Shown here: piece after piece, positions 18,145 to 26,121 of the stretch
How positions within the stretch are numbered: the stretch's first letter is position 1
How the letters are laid out: each line of letters opens with the position of its first letter
Assembly (NCBI GenBank): GCA_017431625.1
Contig: JAFRKQ010000017.1
Location: 1-45,440, forward strand
DNA from: a bacterium
Lineage (GTDB): Bacteria > Patescibacteriota > Microgenomatia > UBA1400 > PJMF01
Direction: 5' to 3'
DNA length: 45,440 nucleotides
The notes under the pieces: model-generated
Seen by the model: the letters and a program-made list of their open reading frames with translations, nothing else
Databases searched by the model: none
What the model was told of the DNA's origin: nothing
Program-made: the position numbers and the translations under genes

Positions 18145-18153
18145 TGGTATAAT
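18145..18153 (+). promoter_or_regulatory. Extended -10 of the YdbC/PC4 gene
   Basis: TGGTATAAT precedes the ATG at 18187 by 33 nt. AGGAAGGGA at 18176-18184 is the ribosome binding site. Confidence 0.65.
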
Positions 18154-18186
18154 AAGGATAGTTTGACAAACAAGTAGGAAGGGATC

Positions 18187-18402
18187 ATGAATGATTTTCA
18201 TTTTGAAGTAGTAGAAGAATTGGGGGTTTTATCCAGCAGTCAAAGTGGTTGGAGTCGAGAACTCAATCGCGTTTCTTGGAATGGTGCCCCCGCGAAGCTT
18301 GATATCCGCGATTGGTCTCCAGATCACTCCAAAATGGGTAAAGGTATTTCTTTAAATGAGGCCGAGGTAGCCAAACTTAAAGAACTGCTCGCCAAAATTT
18401 AA
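18187..18402 (+). CDS. YdbC-family PC4-like ssDNA-binding protein
   Basis: This 71-residue protein matches the YdbC/PC4 family over its whole length. FEVVEELGVLSSS leads into GWSRELNRVSWNG, then KLDIRDWSPDHSKMGKG and a C-terminal helix KLKELLAKI. PC4-fold dimers bind single-stranded DNA; the Lactococcus YdbC structure shows sequence-independent ssDNA/RNA binding. It probably assists repair or transcription. It has its own promoter and a strong Shine-Dalgarno AGGAAGGGA, and is isolated between two terminators. Confidence 0.9.
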   Translation: MNDFHFEVVEELGVLSSSQSGWSRELNRVSWNGAPAKLDIRDWSPDHSKMGKGISLNEAEVAKLKELLAKI

Positions 18403-18420
18403 AAGTTACGTCATAGTTCA

Positions 18421-18455
18421 AACGCTTGAAGATCTATAGTCTACAAGCGTTTTTA
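18421..18455. terminator. Terminator between the convergent YdbC and cls genes
   Basis: The stem AACGCTTG/CAAGCGTT (18421-18428 / 18444-18451) is followed by a T run on the plus strand. The cls stop codon is at 18453, so the hairpin lies immediately downstream of cls as well and may act in both directions. Confidence 0.75.
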
Positions 18456-20033
18456 TACCAAAGGTGCAATTAAACGCAAAAAACTGCGGATGATTTTAGT
18501 GGTCCAATGAGTCTCTTTGATATCCGATAATTCTACACGTCGGCATTTTTTGAGAGTCTGAATAAAATCTGTTTGCAATTGTTCCACGGCTTGCGAGTGA
18601 TATGTATACACCGATGCTTCATAGAGCATATAGAGACTACGATAATCAAGATTGACGGAACCAATAACTGCTTGTTCACCATCAACTAGCATAGTTTTGG
18701 AGTGCATAAAGCCAGGAGAATACTCGTATACTTGGCAGCCGGCCTCCAATAGCGGCAAACAGCAAGCTTGTGATAATACATGTACATACCAATGATCACC
18801 AATCGTGGGAATAATTAGACGCACATCCACTCCGTTTTTGGCTGCTAGTGTCAGACAGGTGACAAGATCATCGTCAGGTACTAGATATGGGGTGGTAATA
18901 TAGATTGATTCACGCGCTTTATTAATCATATTTAAATAGACATTTTTACCCACATTTTCGTGAGTCGTCGGATCATCGGCATACGGAATGACCACACCAT
19001 CGTCTTTTGTTTCGTCTTGGGTGTGACACAAATATTGATTAAAATCAAGATCCGTAATGTGTACTAAATTCCACATCTGCAAAAACGTCATCGTGAGAGT
19101 GTTGACAGCTGTACCTTCAAGCCTAATTGCCGTATCCTTCCAGTGACCATAACGATTGATTAGATTGATATATTCGTCAGCTAAATTGAGCCCGCCAGTA
19201 TAACCAATTTTACCGTCAACAATAGCAATTTTACGATGGTCGCGATTATTCATTTGAAAAGCAATCAAAGGACGAAAGCGATTATTAACAATAGTTTTAA
19301 TACCCATTGCCTGTAGCTGTCGAGCATAATTTGTTGGCAAAGAAAAAAGGCAGCCAACGTCATCATACATTACTCGCACTTCTACGCCAGCAGATGCTTT
19401 AGCACACAAAATATCCAAAATTTCTTGCCACATGACTCCAGGAGTAATAATATAGTACTCCAAAAAAATAAATTTTTGTGCTGTATGCAGATCTTTTTTG
19501 AGCTGAGCAAAAAAATCCTCCCCCAAAGGAAAATAGTGGGTGCTTGTCCGTTCATATACAGGAAAACCGACAACTCGGCTCAAATAATGAGCCTGTTGGC
19601 GCGGACCCTGGGGTAATTTGGCGATTTTTTTTGACATACTAGTATTTGCACGCAAAAAATTAGTCCAAATCTCTTGCCACTTTTGCCTATTGCCGCGGTG
19701 CTGAGTCAAACGTCCCATAAGCTCATAGGTTAAATAAATAATCGCTCCCGTGGGAGGCGTTAATAGAATAAAAATAGCCCATGAGAGTTTAAATGATGAA
19801 TTCAATGGTTGACTGAGTAAGTATACCACTGCAATCACACTGAAGGCCAAAACACCAATATAAACACCCACAGTACTAGTATCAAAAAGATTATTGATTA
19901 ATGCGAGAATCAACAAGGCTTCACCTACCAGCAAGAGCCCGACTAAAAAACCGCGCGTAAAAACCAGCGAGAAAAAACTACGCCAAAACTGTCGCCAATT
20001 CTGTCTAGCATCTAACTGCGATGACTCGATCAT
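18453..20033 (-). CDS. cls: Cardiolipin synthase (phospholipase D family)
   Basis: A 526-residue protein with two N-terminal membrane helices (about 20-65) plus a third hydrophobic segment, and two phospholipase D catalytic motifs: HRKIAIVD (about residue 265) and HSKTMLVD (about residue 440), each followed by the GG/GS-x-N segment (GYTGGLN and AVIGSVN). It joins two phosphatidylglycerols, or a related pair, into cardiolipin at the inner membrane. Length and domain order are standard. The minus-strand -10 TGGTATAAT ends 8 nt before the ATG, so the mRNA is probably leaderless and independent of the neighbouring gpmI. Confidence 0.93.
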   Translation of the reverse strand: MIESSQLDARQNWRQFWRSFFSLVFTRGFLVGLLLVGEALLILALINNLFDTSTVGVYIGVLAFSVIAVVYLLSQPLNSSFKLSWAIFILLTPPTGAIIYLTYELMGRLTQHRGNRQKWQEIWTNFLRANTSMSKKIAKLPQGPRQQAHYLSRVVGFPVYERTSTHYFPLGEDFFAQLKKDLHTAQKFIFLEYYIITPGVMWQEILDILCAKASAGVEVRVMYDDVGCLFSLPTNYARQLQAMGIKTIVNNRFRPLIAFQMNNRDHRKIAIVDGKIGYTGGLNLADEYINLINRYGHWKDTAIRLEGTAVNTLTMTFLQMWNLVHITDLDFNQYLCHTQDETKDDGVVIPYADDPTTHENVGKNVYLNMINKARESIYITTPYLVPDDDLVTCLTLAAKNGVDVRLIIPTIGDHWYVHVLSQACCLPLLEAGCQVYEYSPGFMHSKTMLVDGEQAVIGSVNLDYRSLYMLYEASVYTYHSQAVEQLQTDFIQTLKKCRRVELSDIKETHWTTKIIRSFLRLIAPLV

Positions 20034-20041
20034 ACTCGTAT

Positions 20042-20050
20042 ATTATACCA
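20042..20050 (-). promoter_or_regulatory. Extended -10 of cls (leaderless)
   Basis: TGGTATAAT on the minus strand ends 8 nt before the ATG at 20033. There is no room for a ribosome binding site. Confidence 0.7.
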
Positions 20051-20091
20051 AATTTTCGCTTTATTTTCAACTACCTTAAAAGCAAATGGCT

Positions 20092-21621
20092 CTAAATCAA
20101 TGGCTGTCCCGTCATTTCCTCTGGTATTGGTAACGTCATCAGTTTGAGTATTGTTGGTGCTACATCAGAAAGTAGACCATTGTGGTGTGTGAGACTGTCA
20201 ATGGTTTTATCAGGAGTTACCAAAATGAATGGCACAGGATTGGTCGTGTGCGAAGTTTTTGGTGTACCCGTTTGTTCATCAATCAGCTCTTCAGCATTGC
20301 CATGATCAGCAGTAATAATCACGTGATAGCCATTATTCACCGCTGTTGGCACAATCTCGCTTAAACTTTTATCAATCGTCTCAATACCTTCGATTGTTGG
20401 CGCTAGTTTGCCCGAATGGCCCACCATGTCGGCATTGCACAAATTGGTCGCAATAAAATCATATTCACCTGCCTTAACTTCATTGACCAAACGTCTGGTA
20501 ATTTCTGGCGCTCGCATATATGGTTTTTCATCATGAGTCTTAATATCCGAATAGGAATCGATCATCATCCGATCTTCACCTTCAAAGGCCTCCTCGCGCT
20601 TAGCATTAAAGAAAAATGTCAAATGAGCAAACTTTTCAGTTTCCGTCACCCGTAACTGGCGCTTACCAGCCTGCGAAATCACTTCACCCAAGGTGTGACG
20701 CAAGTTTTCTGGTTCAAAAGCCACTAGCACCTGATAATCAGGCTTATAATTTGTCATCGTCACAAAATCCAAATCTTCCTGCTGCTGCACATCAATGATT
20801 CGTTCCGTTAGTTGACGAGTGCGATCATTGCGGAAATTAGCAAAAATCACCGCGTCGTGAGTAGAAATTGCACCAATCTCACCCGCGTCATTGATCTCGA
20901 TCAAAGCTGGTTCAATAAACTCATCAGTAATCCCCTGTGCATACGCGGCGTCAATGGCTTCCTCAATTGAGTGAAAGCGGTGCTGACTATCAGCTCTTCC
21001 TTGCAAGACATCAAATGTCCTATCAGTGCGCTCCCAATTATGATCACGGTCCATGGCATAATAACGACCAGAAATAGAAGCAATTTGCCCCACACCAATT
21101 TGGGCGATAAAGTCTTCCAATTCTTTCACATATTGTTTGGCAGTTTGGGGCAAAGTGTCGCGACCATCAGTGAAGACATGAAGATAAACCCTCTCAAGAC
21201 CATACTCTTTAGCGGCCTCCAAAAGTGAAAAAATATGATTTTCATGTGAATGAACACCACCAGGAGATAGCAAGCCTTGAATATGCAAAGTCGAGTGATT
21301 TTTTTTGACGTGTTCAAAAGCATGAATAAAAGCTTGATTGCGAAAAAAACTTTTATCGTTGATAGCACGATTAATTTTCACTAGATCCTGAAAGACTACT
21401 CGCCCCGCACCAATTGTTAGATGATTGACTTCTGAAGTACCCATTTGTCCTGACGGCAGCCCCACTGCTTCGCCAGCGGCTTGCAATTGTGTCGCTAAAG
21501 GCGAAGACATCAATTGATCATAATAAGGTGTGTGAGCCTGACTAATCGCATTATAAGGACCATCGGGCGCTATTCCCCACCCGTCCAAAATTATTAACAA
21601 AACTTTTTGTGCTGATGTCAT
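20092..21621 (-). CDS. gpmI: 2,3-bisphosphoglycerate-independent phosphoglycerate mutase
   Basis: The 509-residue enzyme interconverts 3- and 2-phosphoglycerate in lower glycolysis. It is a member of the alkaline-phosphatase superfamily with ILDGWGIAP at the N-terminus, the catalytic Ser block MGTSEVNHLTIGAGR (usually MGNSEVGHLNIGAGR), HVFTDGRDTLP, NFRNDRTRQL, NADMVGHSG, TADHGNAEEL and KTSHTTNPVPF. All metal-binding Asp and His residues appear present. It lies 120 bp downstream of enolase, the next enzyme in the pathway, on the same strand. Copy 2 of the dispersed element separates them. No clear -10 was found, so it may be co-transcribed with eno. Confidence 0.96.
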   Translation of the reverse strand: MTSAQKVLLIILDGWGIAPDGPYNAISQAHTPYYDQLMSSPLATQLQAAGEAVGLPSGQMGTSEVNHLTIGAGRVVFQDLVKINRAINDKSFFRNQAFIHAFEHVKKNHSTLHIQGLLSPGGVHSHENHIFSLLEAAKEYGLERVYLHVFTDGRDTLPQTAKQYVKELEDFIAQIGVGQIASISGRYYAMDRDHNWERTDRTFDVLQGRADSQHRFHSIEEAIDAAYAQGITDEFIEPALIEINDAGEIGAISTHDAVIFANFRNDRTRQLTERIIDVQQQEDLDFVTMTNYKPDYQVLVAFEPENLRHTLGEVISQAGKRQLRVTETEKFAHLTFFFNAKREEAFEGEDRMMIDSYSDIKTHDEKPYMRAPEITRRLVNEVKAGEYDFIATNLCNADMVGHSGKLAPTIEGIETIDKSLSEIVPTAVNNGYHVIITADHGNAEELIDEQTGTPKTSHTTNPVPFILVTPDKTIDSLTHHNGLLSDVAPTILKLMTLPIPEEMTGQPLI

Positions 21622-21660
21622 TTCTCTACTTTCAGTTATTTTTTGCTACTTTATTCACAC

Positions 21661-21708
21661 TTTTGTTAAACGCGTGTTAAACGCTCACATCTGGTTTTTT
21701 GTAACAAA
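21661..21708 (+). repeat. Dispersed GTTAAACG element, copy 2
   Basis: This 48-bp core lies between eno and gpmI, antisense to both. The terminal arms TTTGTTA and TAACAAA are perfectly complementary here, while in the other copies the right arm is TGACAAA or TGACAGA. Confidence 0.85.
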
Positions 21709-21741
21709 AATGGCATTTCTGTAATTTCAACCTTTTATTAT

Positions 21742-23034
21742 CTAGCGTTTAAAAGGGAAAGTTGCATACTCGGCCCGCTCACCCAATTCTCGCTCAATCA
21801 TCATTAAACGATTGTACTTAGCAATTCGTTCACTGCGACTAGCAGAACCAGTCTTAATCTGACCAGTCCCAGCGCCGACTACGAAATCAGCAATAAATGT
21901 ATCCGCCGTTTCGCCACTGCGATGCGAGACCACTGCGGTATAACCATGAGCGCGGGCAAGATTGATAGCTTCAATAGTCTCGCTCACACTACCGATTTGA
22001 TTGAGTTTAATTAGGATTGAATTACCAGCCCGCAATTCAATTCCACGCTGTAAACGTTCAGGGTTGGTGACAAAAAGATCATCACCGACAATTTGCAAAT
22101 GCTCTCCTAAACGCGCCGTCTTGGTTACAAAGCCATCCCAGTCATCCTCGGCCAAGCCATCCTCAATTGAAACAATGGGATAGCGTTTCAGCCAATCAGC
22201 ATACTTATCAATCATCTGCTCACTTGTCAAGTGAATATTTTCAGTAGCTAAGTGATACTTACCAGCGGTCGAGTCATAAAATTCAGTAGCTGCAGGATCC
22301 AAAGCAATACCAATGTCGATACCTGGTCGATAGCCGGCACCTTGTATAGCCTCCACCATCAATTGTAAAGGTGCTTCATTATTGCCTAGCGAAGGCGCAT
22401 AACCACCTTCATCGCCAACAGTGGTGGCAAAGCCTTTATCCTTGAGAATTTTCCCTAAAGCGTGAAAGGTTTCTGCTCCAGCGCGAACCGCCTCACAAAT
22501 GCTACCACGCCCCAGCGGAAAAAGCATAAACTCCTGCATATCGGAGGATTTAATTGCATGTTTGCCGCCATTGAGGACATTCATCATGGGAATCGGCATA
22601 ACATAGCGATCAGTTGGACGACCAAAAAGTTCCGCTACGTGCTGATAAAGCGGGATGTTTTTTTGCGCCGCTACCGCTTTAGTGATCGCCATTGAGACCG
22701 ACAAAATCGCATTGGCACCTAATTTGCCTTTATTGGCAGTACCGTCAAGCGCCAGCATTTTGCGATCCAAAAACTGTTGATTGTCCACTTCCTCGCCAAT
22801 TAAAGCTGGCGCTATCACAGCATTAACATTGGCCACTGCTTGCAGCACGCCTTTGCCGCCAAAGCGCTTTTGATCACCATCGCGCAACTCGACTGCTTCG
22901 TGCGATCCCGTCGATGCCCCTGAAGGCACTGCCGACTGGACACGAGTCCCATCTTCCAGTGTTAAAGTTGTCAATACTGTGGGATTTCCGCGCGAATCCA
23001 AAATCTCTTGAGCAACAATTTGTGCAATTTTCAT
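21742..23034 (-). CDS. eno: Enolase
   Basis: The 430-residue enzyme dehydrates 2-phosphoglycerate to phosphoenolpyruvate. It begins MKIAQIVAQEILDSRGNPTV and contains PSGASTGSHEA, the metal-binding region VGDEGGYAPS, SIEDGLAEDDWDG, the catalytic Lys in LIKLNQIGS, SHRSGETADT and the C-terminal IKTGSASRSERIAKYN. The start at 23034 is preceded by a perfect AAAGGAG; the longer frame to 23097 covers the promoter. Length and motifs are standard. It is followed on the same strand by gpmI. Confidence 0.97.
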   Translation of the reverse strand: MKIAQIVAQEILDSRGNPTVLTTLTLEDGTRVQSAVPSGASTGSHEAVELRDGDQKRFGGKGVLQAVANVNAVIAPALIGEEVDNQQFLDRKMLALDGTANKGKLGANAILSVSMAITKAVAAQKNIPLYQHVAELFGRPTDRYVMPIPMMNVLNGGKHAIKSSDMQEFMLFPLGRGSICEAVRAGAETFHALGKILKDKGFATTVGDEGGYAPSLGNNEAPLQLMVEAIQGAGYRPGIDIGIALDPAATEFYDSTAGKYHLATENIHLTSEQMIDKYADWLKRYPIVSIEDGLAEDDWDGFVTKTARLGEHLQIVGDDLFVTNPERLQRGIELRAGNSILIKLNQIGSVSETIEAINLARAHGYTAVVSHRSGETADTFIADFVVGAGTGQIKTGSASRSERIAKYNRLMMIERELGERAEYATFPFKR

Positions 23035-23067
23035 GATCACTCCTTTGCTTGTTTTTCGTGTAGTCGT

Positions 23068-23076
23068 ATTGTACCA
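23068..23076 (-). promoter_or_regulatory. Extended -10 of eno
   Basis: TGGTACAAT on the minus strand lies 33 nt before the ATG at 23034. The short leader carries AAAGGAG. Confidence 0.65.
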
Positions 23077-23146
23077 CCAATGGCGGCAATTATTCACGCA
23101 CTTTTTGCTTGTTTAGATTTTACTTGATACAAAGTTAATTATTGCC

Positions 23147-23180
23147 AAATGCCACCGCTTAATATCAAGCAGTGGCATTT
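23147..23180. terminator. Hairpin downstream of the response regulator
   Basis: AAATGCCAC and GTGGCATTT pair over 9 bp, and GCTT/AAGC extends the stem around an AATATC loop after one mismatch. The plus-strand side is T-rich (TTTTATTTTA); on the minus strand, where the upstream gene is read, the tail is only ATTTGG. It separates the response regulator gene from the eno promoter. Confidence 0.6.
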
Positions 23181-23198
23181 TATTTTAGCTGATCATTG

Positions 23199-23582
23199 TT
23201 ACACAAACTCAGCAATAGCTTCCAGTAATTGCTCTGGATTATAATCGCTCTTAACCATGTAGCCGCGTACTCCATATTCCAGACCTTTGGCAATAGTTTG
23301 GTCTTGAGCTAAATTAGTGAGCAAAACAACGCTACTGTTTGACTGTTTGGTCTCGCTTTTGCTTTTGCTATTACGCTCCAAGACATCCAGCCCATCAATA
23401 AATGGTAGCATAATATCCAAAAGGACAAGATCATAACCACCGCGTTCCATGGCTTCTAGCCCTGCTTTACCGTCAGCCACCGCGTCCACTTGATATCCTT
23501 CACCTGTCAGTAATATTTGATACAATTCGCGCAATTCAGTTTCATCTTCTACTAGTAAAATCTTTTTATCGCTATTTGCCAT
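23199..23582 (-). CDS. Single-domain response regulator
   Basis: The 127-residue protein is a receiver domain only. It has the acidic pair in LLVEDETEL, the phospho-acceptor Asp in LVLLDIMLP (about residue 56), the conserved Thr in VVLLTNL and the Lys in YMVKSDY. No output domain and no histidine kinase gene lie in the window. It is 42 bp downstream of the acyl-CoA ligase gene on the same strand, so the two may be co-transcribed. A segment KSKSETKQSNSS replaces the usual short loop after beta-4 and lengthens it slightly. Confidence 0.93.
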   Translation of the reverse strand: MANSDKKILLVEDETELRELYQILLTGEGYQVDAVADGKAGLEAMERGGYDLVLLDIMLPFIDGLDVLERNSKSKSETKQSNSSVVLLTNLAQDQTIAKGLEYGVRGYMVKSDYNPEQLLEAIAEFV

Positions 23583-23624
23583 TTTGCCTTTCTGGTTGAC
23601 TCGCTCACTATTATAAACTATTTT

Positions 23625-25295
23625 CTAGCTAGTCGCAAGTGAACGCTTGACTTTGCCAGTACTGGTACGTGGTAGCGAGTCCACCAATTGCCAATCCACA
23701 ATCGCTTTATACTTTATGTTTGTTGCATTGACTTTATCTACCACTGCACCAATAAGTTTTTCCAGTTTACCGGCAGCTGGCTTAGTACCGAGTTCTGGAT
23801 GCCTTTTGCTAATTGCTGCCTGGTCAGCTACAATCAAAGCCGCCACTTTGGTATCATCATCAATGACTTTGCCGTACACTAAAGCTTCACGAATTTCCGG
23901 TTGGCAGCTAAGATGATATTCCACTTCTTCTGGGTATATCTTTTTGGCGTTTTTGCCCACAATGACATTTTTCTTGCGCCCTACGATATACAAAAATCCA
24001 TCTTCATCAAAACGACCATAATCACCAGTGTGCAACCAATTATCGATAATGGCTTTGTCAGTCTGACGTTCATCTTTATAATAACCCAACATCACATTGG
24101 GACCACGGACGATCACTTCGCCAATACCATCGCCATCAGCTTCAAATATTTTGACGCGCACATTGGGCAGGGGCATACCAACACTGCGCGGTTTGTAGTA
24201 ACAATCAGGATTCATCGATACCACTGGCGCACACTCAGAAATACCATAGCCTTGTAGCAACTTAATACCCGCTTGATCATAAGCCTCAGCAATGTCACTA
24301 TTAAGCGGCGCTCCACCATCAATAATTCGTGTGAGACGACCCCCAAAATATTCACGCAAAGCGCTACCAACTGCGGCTTGATCTTTAGGATCAGTAACGC
24401 TGGCGCAAACTCGTTTGTAAGTTTCCTCCACAATCAAGGGCACAAGCACCAATACACTGGGGCGTACCTTTTGTAAATTCTCATGAAACTTGGGCAAACC
24501 ACCGGTCATATAGTATATAGTACTGCCCACGTAGATTTGAAAAAGTAAACCCACCATGAATTCATACGAATGATAAAGTGGCAACATTGACAGTAAAGTC
24601 TCATGGTCAAATTCATTCAGTTGTTTCATGCCAAAGACATCTGCTGTTAAATTTTTGTGCGTAAGCATCACTGCTTTTGGTGTAGAAGTCGTTCCCGAGG
24701 TAAAAATCAAGGTTGATAATGTTTCTGGGAAAACTTTGACGTCATCATACATGCCCGCATTTTTCCGCAATTGTTTGACTCCCAATTGTTGGATTTTTTC
24801 CAAACTAATAGATGCTTGCTGACTGTGATCAATACTAATATAGTGTTTAATTTTGGCCAATTGCGTTTTGAGCTGCTTGATTTTATCATCAATATCACTG
24901 GTGAAAATCAGTGAACTCACACCAGCCCGCTGCATAAAAGCCAAAAGGTCTGCTGTTGGCAAATTGGGGTCAAGCGGTACGATGATGTGATTGATCGTTG
25001 TGACAGCCAAGTAACAAACTGACCACCAATAACTATTGGGCGCCAAAAGAGCAATTCGTTTGCTGTCGCGCCGACCAAGATCAATTTTAAGTGCATTAAC
25101 CAAACCACAGGCAACCTCTTGAATATCTTGGCGGTAGCGGGCATACGAAATGCGCCGAGTTTCCTCCCCCATTGCTTCTTGATAAATAAAAGCTGGACGT
25201 TCACCATACTGGACAGCGGCGAAATCAACTAGCGATTTCAAATCCGCTACTGGCGTGGCGTGATAAAGTCCGAAATCGTATTTAGTCCTTGACAT
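23625..25295 (-). CDS. AMP-forming acyl-CoA ligase (FadD-like)
   Basis: The 556-residue protein belongs to the ANL superfamily. It has the P-loop IFTSGTTSTPKAVMLTHKN (about 190), GYGISECAPVVS (about 330), the ATP-binding HTGDYGRFDEDGFLYIVGR (about 410), and the catalytic C-terminal Lys region TSTGKVKRS. It activates a carboxylic acid, most likely a fatty acid, as an acyl-adenylate and passes it to CoA or another thiol. The start at 25295 (MSRTKYDFG) has GAGG upstream, preferable to the longer frame to 25322. It is divergent from an acyltransferase/E1-like pair with 76 bp between the starts. No fatty-acid synthesis genes are in the window, so scavenged fatty acids are a plausible substrate. 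Confidence 0.88.
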   Translation of the reverse strand: MSRTKYDFGLYHATPVADLKSLVDFAAVQYGERPAFIYQEAMGEETRRISYARYRQDIQEVACGLVNALKIDLGRRDSKRIALLAPNSYWWSVCYLAVTTINHIIVPLDPNLPTADLLAFMQRAGVSSLIFTSDIDDKIKQLKTQLAKIKHYISIDHSQQASISLEKIQQLGVKQLRKNAGMYDDVKVFPETLSTLIFTSGTTSTPKAVMLTHKNLTADVFGMKQLNEFDHETLLSMLPLYHSYEFMVGLLFQIYVGSTIYYMTGGLPKFHENLQKVRPSVLVLVPLIVEETYKRVCASVTDPKDQAAVGSALREYFGGRLTRIIDGGAPLNSDIAEAYDQAGIKLLQGYGISECAPVVSMNPDCYYKPRSVGMPLPNVRVKIFEADGDGIGEVIVRGPNVMLGYYKDERQTDKAIIDNWLHTGDYGRFDEDGFLYIVGRKKNVIVGKNAKKIYPEEVEYHLSCQPEIREALVYGKVIDDDTKVAALIVADQAAISKRHPELGTKPAAGKLEKLIGAVVDKVNATNIKYKAIVDWQLVDSLPRTSTGKVKRSLATS

Positions 25296-25371
25296 ATTAC
25301 GTTCCTCGTTTATAATCACCAATAATTTATAACTGTTAAAGTTGTACTACAAAAATAATAGAAAGTCAAAT

Positions 25372-26121
25372 ATGAATTTTGCACCCAATATGACTCAAAT
25401 ATATCTAAATAATATAAAATCACGAATTCATGATGAGCAAATTATATTGATAGCAAGGGAATTAATTCACCAGATACCACCAGATTTTAATTGGCAAAAA
25501 ACTGCTGTGACATTTCGGACACCAATTGACAGCGATTGGCCCCAATTGCAAAAAATCATCACTCTGGCCTATCAAGGACGTTATGCCAATCCTCACGAGA
25601 AACACACTTTTAGTTTGGGGGAAATTGACGTTAGTTCACACATTCGTACCATCATTGCCGCTCACCCTTTAGTGGCTCACCAAAAGCATCAGCCTGCAGA
25701 AATCATTTTGGGCACCGTCAGATTGGTACCAGAACGACTTGAACTTTTTGATTTTTTTGACATTGATGGTGGTTGGCCGGCTCAATACCAAAACCAGACT
25801 CCATATGAATTTGAGCGACTCGCTTTTCATCCACTTTTTGATGTGCTGCGCGATAATGATTGGCGCGCATTTATTTTGCGTGGTCTCATTCATCAAGCAC
25901 TCGAGACTCTCAATTTGGAAACGGCGTGGCTAGCTTGTACCATGAATCCTCATGTCAAAAAATTTATGGATCGGCTTGGGATTAAAACTCAAGAAATTAC
26001 CGCTGCTACCATGCGCGATAATGATATTATTCGCTACCAAAAACAACATTGGCCCGATTACTTTGCTGTCGCCCGGCCTTATGTGATTGACAAAGAAAGT
26101 TTGTATGTCAAAACCAAGTGA
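25372..26121 (+). CDS. GNAT-fold acyltransferase, possibly N-acyl amino acid synthase-like
   Basis: The 249-residue protein has a GNAT-type core with ILGTVRLVPERLELF near residue 105, YEFERLAFHPLFD near 145 and IHQALETLNLETAWLAC near 175, then CTMNPHVKKFMDRLG, the usual end-of-fold strand and helix. The 'FERLAFHP' strand and the long N-terminal helix recall the FeeM/autoinducer-synthase branch, which transfers long acyl chains from ACP or CoA to amino groups; an ordinary acetyltransferase is the alternative. ATG 25372 has GAAAG about 7 nt upstream and is preferred over the TTG at 25342. The stop overlaps the next gene by about 17 bp. Confidence 0.6.
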   Translation: MNFAPNMTQIYLNNIKSRIHDEQIILIARELIHQIPPDFNWQKTAVTFRTPIDSDWPQLQKIITLAYQGRYANPHEKHTFSLGEIDVSSHIRTIIAAHPLVAHQKHQPAEIILGTVRLVPERLELFDFFDIDGGWPAQYQNQTPYEFERLAFHPLFDVLRDNDWRAFILRGLIHQALETLNLETAWLACTMNPHVKKFMDRLGIKTQEITAATMRDNDIIRYQKQHWPDYFAVARPYVIDKESLYVKTK